In this document: positions 21,925 to 28,687 of the stretch, piece after piece
Position numbering within the stretch: the stretch's first letter is position 1
Layout: every line of letters starts with the position of its first letter
Assembly (NCBI GenBank): GCA_009602735.1
Contig: WELA01003901.1
Span: forward strand, 105,379 to 134,065
Source of the DNA: Mesotaenium endlicherianum
Taxonomy: Eukaryota; Streptophyta; Zygnematophyceae; Zygnematales; Mesotaeniaceae
Length of the DNA: 28,687 nucleotides
Direction of reading: 5' to 3'
The notes under the pieces: generated by a model
Told to the model about the DNA's origin: nothing
Seen by the model: the letters and a program-made list of their open reading frames with translations, nothing else
Databases searched by the model: none
Position numbers and translations under genes: made by a program

Positions 21925-24087
21925 TCAGAGCACTAGCTGGTCGTAAGTGACAGCTCTCAGGAGTGGCGCGGGGGGCGGGACCTCCCCCACCCACTCCTCC
22001 TCCTCCTGCTGCTGCTTCTGCTGCTGCTGCTGGTGCTGCTGCTGCTGCTGCTGCGGCTCCACATGCCACGTCGCTGCCCCCTCCGGCGCGCCAAAGATGG
22101 CCTTCTTCTCCCCCTCCCCTCGCTCCACGACCTCCCACAGCACCGGGTCGGCCCCCAGGACGCGGCTGAAGTCGGAGTCGTCCAGCGACGACTTCCTGAA
22201 GTGCTCCACTGCGTCGTGGAACTCCCACACCTTTTCCTGCTTCTCCTCCTCCTCCTCCTCCTCCTCCTCCCCCCCTGCTGGCATCCAAAGCCCCCCCTGC
22301 TCCTGCTCCTGCTCCTGCTCCTGCCCCCGCCCCTCGGGGTACGCCGCAGCGTCTTTCACCTCTTCTGTCCTCACAATGCCTCTTGCCAAGGCCTGCAAGC
22401 CCGCCTCCAAATCGCGGAAGACATGACCTGCAGCCCTGCTAGGGTCACCGACAGCTGGAGGGACAGAGACGGGGACGGGGACGGGGACAGGGGCAGGATA
22501 GAGTGCACCCTCCCCGTCGGCGAACGCCTCAAATGGACGAGCACTCCCCGTGGGGGATGCGGGGGATGCGGGGGAAGCAGGGGATTGCACACCCGCATCG
22601 CCGTCAACATCGCCCACATCCCAGGGGGCCTCGGGGAGATTTGACGCGGTGGAGCGGGCCCTGGGAGAGTGCACCACCAGCCACTGGCCAGCAGGGGGGC
22701 TCCCCTGCGACGCCAGCCAGCCCCACCCGGTGTCGGAGCCGCAGCTGTCGGATCGGTAATCCGGCGGCTCAGGAATCTCCAGCCCCAGCCCTAGCGTCTT
22801 CCAGGAGTGCACGCGGGGCAAGGCATTGCCAGCCGCAGGGCGGCAGGCCCCCTCCTCCCGGTCCTCTGGGGAATCGCCGGCCTGCTGAAAAGCCTCCCCT
22901 CCTGCCATCGCTGGCAATGCCCCTGCTGCCGCCGCTGCCGCCGCTGCCCCTCCCGCCGCAGCTGGCGCTGCTCGCGTGGCAGCGTCTGAAGCGGCCCCGA
23001 GGGCGGAGGACGGCCGCTCGCTCGTCTGGGGCGACAGCAGCAGGTGGCTCAGATTGGAGCACACAGAGTTTGCAAGGGGCGTGCCGCGGGCGGCGGTGTA
23101 GGAGGCCCAGCTGGGGAAGTCAAGCACACTGGAGGGCGAGGAGGGGCTGGCCTCGCACCGCCGGGGGGAGCTCAGGTCCAGGGGCTCGCAGAGGAAGGGG
23201 TGGAGCAGCAGCTGCTCCGCAGTCAGCCGGTGCGAGGGCTCCCTCTGCAGGCACTTGGAGAGGAAGTCGTGCGCAGCCTCGGAGAGGTGGGGGGGGAATT
23301 CGGGCAGGTCTTCCGAGCACCCCAGCTTGTACATGGCCGACAGCGCGTCGACCACTCCCCAGGGCGCAAACGCCGTCGCCATCTCGATCACGGTGCACCC
23401 GAGCGACCAGATGTCGGAAGGGGGGCCCTGCTCGGACTGGCGCACGACCTCCGGCGCCATCCAGCAGATCGTTCCCCTGAGGCTGCTCAGGGTGGTGGGC
23501 GGCTGCTCCACGGGGCAGAATTGGCCCGACTCGACGAAGGATGCGGACCCCAGGTCGCACAATTTGACCCCCGACTCGCCCAGCAGCACGTTCTGCCCCT
23601 TCACATCGCTGTGCATGATTCCCTGCCTGTGCAGGTCCCTCAAGCCCTCAACTATCCCTCTGGTGTACGTCCTGATCAGCTGCTCCTCCAGCTTGCCCCC
23701 GAATTTCTTCATCAGGTCGGCTATGCTGCCACCCGGCAGGTACTCGAGGAAGAGGTTCCTCTTGCTCCCATTGCTCTCCTGTGTCCGGTCTGAACCCAGA
23801 CATCTCACCACCCTGGGCGAGTCGACGTACTGCAAAATAGCCAGCTCGTTCTCTAGCGCTCGTAATTCAGAGGGAGACCTGTCGCTGTCCACGGATTTCA
23901 CGGCAAACAATTGACCGGTCTCTCTATTTAGAGCTAGACTGACAGAGCCAAAGGCGCCGGCTCCGAGGAGTGGACCCCTTAACCACGATGTAACATGCTG
24001 GGCGCTCCACGCACCGTCAGAAGCCGAGCACACAGGGTCCATGCATGTTATTGGCATCTCCACGGTCAGGGGCTTGAGCTCAATCAT
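21925..24087 (-). CDS. MAPKKK-like protein kinase, plant non-RD type, single exon (720 aa)
   Basis: A Ser/Thr kinase of the plant MEKK-like MAPKKK group, expected to start a MAP kinase cascade by phosphorylating a MAPKK. The start is firm because an in-frame TAG (24096-24094) lies two codons upstream of the ATG. The kinase domain covers about residues 35-300: glycine loop LGAGAFGSV (41-49), ATP lysine K64 in FAVK, probable helix-C E81, catalytic loop HSDVKGQN (159-166, D161, N166), DLG in place of DFG (178-180), GTICWMAPE (205-213), GPPSDIWSLGCTVIEMAT (221-238) and R287. Serine replaces the arginine of HRD, so this is a non-RD kinase, as in the intronless plant MAPKKK17/18-like clade. Lack of introns beside a 15-exon neighbour fits that clade. 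The C-terminal 420 residues are low-complexity: an alanine block, an EQ repeat, a glutamate run and polyglutamine near the end, then a short conserved-looking tail. Regulatory partners cannot be inferred. Confidence 0.93.
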   Translation of the reverse strand: MIELKPLTVEMPITCMDPVCSASDGAWSAQHVTSWLRGPLLGAGAFGSVSLALNRETGQLFAVKSVDSDRSPSELRALENELAILQYVDSPRVVRCLGSDRTQESNGSKRNLFLEYLPGGSIADLMKKFGGKLEEQLIRTYTRGIVEGLRDLHRQGIMHSDVKGQNVLLGESGVKLCDLGSASFVESGQFCPVEQPPTTLSSLRGTICWMAPEVVRQSEQGPPSDIWSLGCTVIEMATAFAPWGVVDALSAMYKLGCSEDLPEFPPHLSEAAHDFLSKCLQREPSHRLTAEQLLLHPFLCEPLDLSSPRRCEASPSSPSSVLDFPSWASYTAARGTPLANSVCSNLSHLLLSPQTSERPSSALGAASDAATRAAPAAAGGAAAAAAAAGALPAMAGGEAFQQAGDSPEDREEGACRPAAGNALPRVHSWKTLGLGLEIPEPPDYRSDSCGSDTGWGWLASQGSPPAGQWLVVHSPRARSTASNLPEAPWDVGDVDGDAGVQSPASPASPASPTGSARPFEAFADGEGALYPAPVPVPVPVSVPPAVGDPSRAAGHVFRDLEAGLQALARGIVRTEEVKDAAAYPEGRGQEQEQEQEQGGLWMPAGGEEEEEEEEEKQEKVWEFHDAVEHFRKSSLDDSDFSRVLGADPVLWEVVERGEGEKKAIFGAPEGAATWHVEPQQQQQQHQQQQQKQQQEEEEWVGEVPPPAPLLRAVTYDQLVL
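22004..22330 (-). repeat. Coding trinucleotide and hexanucleotide repeats in the kinase C-terminus
   Basis: On the coding strand CAG/CAA-rich codons give the glutamine-rich run (about 22004-22060), GAG codons the glutamate run (about 22235-22270), and CAG-GAG hexamers the alternating EQ stretch (about 22288-22322). Their near-pure codon use points to recent slippage. Confidence 0.9.
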
Positions 24088-24767
24088 TTTGATCTACTGA
24101 GCCATTAACATGATCATGCACAACTTATCTAGCGTATACCACTCTGACACGACGCTGACTTCATCGAGAATTGAAATCGGGCAACTCTTTCCCTCATTTC
24201 GAACATACGACCACCACACAAGGAGAGTTCAGAAGTTTGATTTGTTGTGAACGAATTTGGATGAATTCGTTCGTGAGCATGCGGAAAGACATTCTGTGCT
24301 GGTCTGTGCATTGGTGCAGCCCCAGGGTCCAGGCTCTCATAAATTCACATAGATTGATAGACGAACATCTCGCCATGTTTTCGTCCACTTTCGTGCCAAG
24401 CAGTTCCAAGCTGGAAAAGGTGGCTTAATGAGTCCAAAAATTCGACCCTCGTGCACGCACGAGAATGCTGGCTAGGACGCACCACAATCCCAAAACTGCC
24501 CAACACGACAGATTCTTGTAGAGATTATTTGAATATAATCACAGGAAGTCGAGGATGGAGGCACGACCACCCCTCTGGGCCCATCCGGAGCCGACGTCGC
24601 TAGTTGTTGGACACATGAATAGCGGAAAGCTGCCACGAACAAAACACAGTTAACATATAATAATTCAAGGTGTACGTATGTACGTAAGACGGCACAACCG
24701 ACGACCTGACTCTTCATAACTGCGATCAGGGCCCAGGCGTCCTGACGTTCTCCTAATTTCCGCGTTG
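24088..24767. other. Upstream region of the kinase gene
   Basis: Moderately AT-rich sequence that should contain the minus-strand kinase promoter and 5' UTR. No convincing TATA box or coding exon was recognised. Confidence 0.5.
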
Positions 24768-24952
24768 TTCGGAAGTGCTCGGAACAGTTCGGAATGGTTC
24801 GGAACTGGTTCGGAAGCTTGTCTTCGCCTGTCTTGGATTGAGACTTGAACCCCATGGCCTCCGCTTCTTCAGGGCGGTTCAGACTGGTTCAAACTGGTCC
24901 AGGGTCCAGACTGTGAACTACAGACTCCGGAGCACTCCGGAGCACTCCGGAG
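24768..24952. repeat. Three successive arrays with 10-bp period
   Basis: TTCGGAA (once CTCGGAA) starts at 24768, 24778, 24788, 24798 and 24809. GGTTC/GGTCC starts at 24876, 24886 and 24896. The palindrome CTCCGGAG starts at 24925, 24935 and 24945. Each array repeats every 10 to 11 bases, about one helical turn. The motifs differ but share the period. Confidence 0.7.
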
Positions 24953-25961
24953 CGATGTGGCGGTACGCGTGGGTCCCGAGCAGTGTCCCGAGCATGGGGA
25001 AAAACTTGTCTTATTTCCGATCATTTTCTGGTTGATTACGTTATATTTTCTAAAAAGGGGGCCTGTTTGTTTCGGGGTTTGGCTTTTTGGTCCTCGGTTT
25101 ACTGTAGAATTATCCATGGGGGGGGGGGGACTGGCGCTAATTTATTGTATCTTCAATATGGGTCGCTAAAATTTTAAATCCTTCTACTACTATTCTCAGC
25201 TTTCTTTTCAGGTCACTCCATTCACGAACTGACTATAGATTTGAAGCCGCTATTTCACTGCGATTTCAGGTCACTATTTGAAATTGCTGATTTTGGGCAC
25301 CGTTTCACCCGGATTCCTCTTACCCTCCATGATATCATATATTTTCAGGAAGTTCCTCCCTTAATCCCGGGTGGTCCCAGTCAGTCCCAGTGGTCCGAGA
25401 CTCCGAAGTTGTCAGGAGTGCTGGGCTTGTGCAAGTGGGGTGGGCCTTGGTGGGCGGATCGTGAAACAGTAGCTGGAGGCTGGCTGGAGGTGGCTGGAGC
25501 TGGCTGGAGTGCGAAATCCTCTCACGTTGTAGGTTATCCTTGCATCGCGTTGTACAGTTGTCACTCGTATACTCATGTACACTGAGTCTGATTCCTCTAC
25601 CGCCCGCGACACAACGAAGGCAATTAACCTGGAATGAAAGGATTTTGGAGGTATGCTAGCGTGCATAGAGAGAACTGTTTCGATTCGACTTGTTCCGACC
25701 AGTCGACAATTCCTTAGAAAGAAAGAAGCCGGTTATAGCGAGGCAAAAACCGGGCGCATGGCGATTACCGATAAGGGTTGATCCCATAATTTCTAACATT
25801 TTCCAAGGTGTACACCTCGTGCCCCAGTGGTGTCGAGTGCCCACTGTCCAGCCAGCTCAGGTGGGCTGCTTCTCCGACGAACCGCTTCCCTTTTTCAGGT
25901 CGAATCCCCCGCTAAAAACCTTCAAAATCGTCGCTGCCCCTCCTGCCTCCTTCCACTCGCC
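24953..25961. other. Intergenic sequence with more short-period arrays
   Basis: No gene is seen. GTCCCAG/GTCCGAG recurs at 25374, 25384 and 25393, and GCTGGAG at 25472, 25483, 25493 and 25503, again with a period of about 10. A direct repeat TTCAGGTCACT occurs near 25207 and 25266. A run of eleven G lies near 25119-25129. A pyrimidine tract ending CCCTTTTTCAG precedes 25900 and resembles a 3' splice site. Confidence 0.55.
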
Positions 25962-26417
25962 ATGCTGCCCACTCGACTCGTGCAAGCGTTCGCATCTCTC
26001 GCTCTCCAGCGGACGGCCTACACCACGAGCTGCGACGAGCAATTGACCGATCTGACCAAAATGGTTCAAAAGCGTGCGTCCAGCCGTGGCACGAAAGGCA
26101 TCGTGGCCAATCGTGGTCGTTACAAGCACGAGAGACAATTAACGGGGGACTGCCGTCAGGACCCGTCACGTGTCCCGACGGGAGAAAACGTGCAAGCGTG
26201 TTACGCATCATCTGAAACGTGTGGCAAAGTCCAGAGGCCGACGTCTGCTCAAGCGTGGAAGTACAAATTTCCGGTTAATATGCAACCAAGCATGAACTAT
26301 ATAACAAGTGCATGTAAAACTTGTCGCGACTACTATCTGTTTGACGGTGTCGCACGCGCAGCGCAAGCTACGGCCACCCAGGTACGGGAAGTCAACGTTG
26401 ACTCACCGACCACTTGA
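25962..26417 (+). CDS. Hypothetical protein, 151 codons, low support
   Basis: An ATG-to-TGA frame with no recognised family. The N-terminus (MLPTRLVQAFASLALQRTAY) is rich in Arg, Ala, Leu and Ser with no acidic residue, as in a mitochondrial or plastid transit peptide; the rest is basic with scattered cysteines. The frame is also open upstream of the ATG to about 25827, after a splice-acceptor-like tract near 25898, so it may be an exon of a larger gene. It may equally be chance. Confidence 0.3.
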   Translation: MLPTRLVQAFASLALQRTAYTTSCDEQLTDLTKMVQKRASSRGTKGIVANRGRYKHERQLTGDCRQDPSRVPTGENVQACYASSETCGKVQRPTSAQAWKYKFPVNMQPSMNYITSACKTCRDYYLFDGVARAAQATATQVREVNVDSPTT

Positions 26418-27720
26418 CTGATTACGTCGCAGTCAGCGGTTATGTCGGCATCAAGACCATTGGCAAGGGGTCAATGTCAATGTGCCCCACACCTAGGAAT
26501 GGGGGAGGTTTTGACAGTATAGACAGCCGCGAGGCTAGAAGTTGGGGATTAGTGATGAGCCGCCCAGCAGGTACCAAGTCAGGTACTGTGTGACTGGCAG
26601 ATTAAGCCAAGTCATGGCCGCAATGCCAAGATAGGTTACGGCCGCCCGGTTGGGAATCTTGAGCAAGTGGCATTTGCTTGTACACGCCGCTCAGGAGTTC
26701 TTAGCCATGAGCCAATTAGGCGTGACTGCCAGCTGAGAAGCTAAGCAGCCACGCCCGACAGTCACGAGGTGTGCATGCATGCCGAGTGACTACGAGTTTG
26801 AGTTGAGCATGGCTAAGCAGAAGCTGCATGCAGCTGAATGTTGTGACTAAGCACTGGCATTCTCGAGAGAGGATAATGTGTGGTGCCTGAGAAAGGCACG
26901 AGCCCTGCCTGAAGCTGCCTTATTCGTGCCCGCATCGGTGTCGAAGGAAGCTAAAGAAGCAGAAGGAGCGCGAAGAAGAAGGAGTTCCCAAGGCCATAGA
27001 AGAGCCAGGGCGCCACGCTTCTGCCGACGCTGGAAGATTTTGCTCTAAAGTGTATCATAGATTGGTTAGACCTCAGGATTTCCCAAGAGAGGATCTCACT
27101 GGTAGTAAGTAGAGAGCTGCAGAATAGACTCCGTTGGGAGATTAGCACAGATTTGGGTCAAACACCACCAGCGTGCGAAGGTCACCTAAAATGGTGAGTG
27201 CTGTATTAGTTTCCAAGTTCTCAGAAGTCTCCATTGTCGAATTGCTGATAGCAAGAGTAGTATTAACAAGCAAATGCTCTCAGCGAAGAACTGAGTGAGC
27301 CCAGCCAAGCAGTGAAGAGCTGTTAAGGCGCGGTATTGAGCGAAAAACTCAGACCAGGCAAGCATAGATGTGCAGTTCAGAGTTTTGTAAGCTGTGACTT
27401 GTGAAAGTTAAGCGAAAGCCTTGAAGGGCGATCTTCTCTGACCTTGACCTTGCCTCTTAAGCTGCTTAGACGTGATTTCTGCAAACTACCAACTTGTTCA
27501 TTTCAACCCTCAACTTGGGCGAAAGCCTGTGTAGAAGTAAGACGCTTCTGTCCTACTGTGTAAAGGGAATTAAGGCAAGGCAAGTATTTTTTAAAATTTT
27601 CTGCAAAGTCTTAGGATAAGCAGATGGTGAGAGCTGGGTGAAGGAGAACGAAGCCCTGAGTGTTGGTCAAGGTTGCATGGTGCAAGTTCAGGAACCCAGG
27701 GATGGGTTAATCCTGGTAAG
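26418..27720. other. Non-coding region, possible decayed mobile DNA
   Basis: No convincing gene. A K/E-rich open stretch near 26940-27110 is short and lacks an ATG. An imperfect hairpin GGCGTGACTG...CAGCCACGCC lies at about 26720-26750. I looked for long terminal repeats, a tRNA primer-binding site and reverse transcriptase motifs and found none. Confidence 0.4.
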
Positions 27721-27730
27721 GCTTGTCACC

Positions 27731-27834
27731 GACACACGTGCGAAGGTCGATCGACCATGATTGCCCACACGTGAGGAGGGCCAGCGACACATCGACCAGG
27801 TCGAAGGCACACGTGCTGGAAAATTACGCACGTG
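27731..27834. promoter_or_regulatory. Cluster of four CACGTG (G-box/E-box) palindromes
   Basis: CACGTG occurs at 27735-27740, 27768-27773, 27810-27815 and 27829-27834. Between them stand the perfect palindrome GGTCGATCGACC (27745-27756) and TCGACC-A-GGTCGA (about 27792-27804). CACGTG is the classic site for plant bHLH and bZIP factors. No adjacent gene is recognised, so regulatory function is an inference; the block could also be part of a repeat. Confidence 0.4.
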
Positions 27835-27840
27835 CCGAGG

Positions 27841-28647
27841 GACCGACACTGTTAGGCACGACAAACTTCCATATCATTGTATTGGAAAAATGAGATAGAA
27901 ATGAGATTATCATACACAATCTGAGACAAGGGCATAAATGACCAAAACTACTTGTGGTCATCGTTGAAGGAAGCGGTGCCAAATATTTTCCAATTGGTAA
28001 ATATCATGGTACTTGCGGAAAGAACACTAATTGGACACTACAAAGGACATCACCACCTCAAACTTTCTTCCATACTATGAACAGATATTGAATATCTCAG
28101 TCACTGGTTGAAGTCACCAAAAGGGCCAATTTACTTTGCCAACCCATAACATTGATCATCCAAATGCACTTTTTATATTTAAGCTATGAAAGACACTACA
28201 AAAATTGTAAAAAAAACATTAAACGACGTATTTTGTCAATATTGACGCCACCATTTGCTGTTTCATCGACGATCATCAACATATATCTCAATGCAGCTCG
28301 TCTCAAGCAATAATCAACTCAAAGTGGTGAATGGATTACCCAAAATCCTCACATTATCCTTTACTATAATGGCAAAATATGTGAGGTAGATTCATTTCAC
28401 AAATCACCACATTTCACAAAATACGAATCGTCAATATGCATTATCCCACTTTTTGCCAATCATAGAAAACATAGCGATTTTACTATACGTTAAGGTACAA
28501 ATAGCAACATATAAAGTAGAAAACAAAATCTATTCGTGACCATGCATTCTCAACTCAATTGCAAATTCGCATTATATACAAAAACACACAAGAAAATCAT
28601 AAAGACGAGTGTTCACATCCCCGTCACACATTTTTCCTCTTCCATCT

Positions 28648-28648
<1 letters not shown>
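27841..28648. other. AT-rich non-coding tail
   Basis: Base composition changes sharply to AT-rich at about 27.87 kb and stays so almost to the end. No frame above trivial length and no RNA gene is seen. It could be intergenic heterochromatin, a decayed element or a different isochore. Confidence 0.5.

Positions 28649-28687
<39 letters not shown>
28649..28687 (+). repeat. CT microsatellite at the right edge
   Basis: (CT)n runs to the last base of the window, as expected if assembly stopped in a simple repeat. Confidence 0.9.

Noticed and set aside
22503..23480. Plus-strand ORF of 325 codons opposite the kinase
   Set aside because: It is the antisense shadow of the GC-rich kinase gene, Arg/Pro-rich with no domain, while the minus strand encodes a complete kinase with all motifs.
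26876..27720. Possible LTR retrotransposon or solo LTR
   Set aside because: I found no repeated ends, no convincing tRNA primer-binding site and no polyprotein motif; only composition and a few short repeats hinted at it.
1..28687. tRNA, rRNA, CRISPR arrays, bacterial promoters or operons
   Set aside because: Introns, exon structure and gene families are eukaryotic. I recognised no tRNA cloverleaf, rRNA segment or spaced direct-repeat array by eye; a tRNAscan or Rfam search would be needed to exclude small RNAs.

Overview
The window is nuclear DNA from a eukaryote of the green lineage, most likely a streptophyte or other green alga. Three protein genes are clear, and all look plant-type: an AGD1-4/ACAP-type ArfGAP with ankyrin repeats, a DRP5A-type dynamin, and an intronless non-RD MAPKKK. 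Coding exons are GC-rich. Introns are numerous, GT-AG, about 0.3 to 1.6 kb long and full of TG/CA microsatellites, polypyrimidine runs and scraps of the plant telomere heptamer (AAACCCT/AGGGTTT). The window starts in a C homopolymer and ends in a CT microsatellite, so it is probably a whole contig that broke at low-complexity DNA. I cannot name the species.

Layout. 387-3233 (+): the last five exons of an ArfGAP-ankyrin gene; its expected BAR and PH exons lie off the left edge. 3234-4288: intergenic. 4289-19595 (+): a complete 15-exon dynamin gene, rebuilt by joining exons whose phases all agree (2541 coding bases, 846 residues). It carries GTPase motifs, a middle domain, a TP/SP-rich linker, a polyglutamine run and a GTPase effector domain. 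A 32-base assembly gap (18086-18117) lies in its intron 13 and does not touch coding sequence. 19596-21924: unassigned DNA with one candidate terminal exon (20279-20398) and a region open on both strands (20854-21705). 21925-24087 (-): a single-exon MAPKKK of 720 residues with a long low-complexity C-terminus. 24088-28687: mostly non-coding, with several arrays of about 10-bp period (24.77-25.51 kb), one possible small ORF (25962-26417), a cluster of four CACGTG palindromes (27735-27834) and an AT-rich end.

How the genes relate. In plants AGD/VAN3-type ArfGAPs act in vesicle traffic, DRP5A acts in cytokinesis, and some MAPKKKs control division or stress signalling. The roles are compatible, but nothing here shows co-regulation. 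I found no mobile element with a recognisable transposase or reverse transcriptase, no RNA gene and no CRISPR array. The most unusual items are a repeated UUYG-loop hairpin in two dynamin introns, the 10-bp-period arrays, the CACGTG cluster, and the polyQ run and TP/SP motif of the dynamin.
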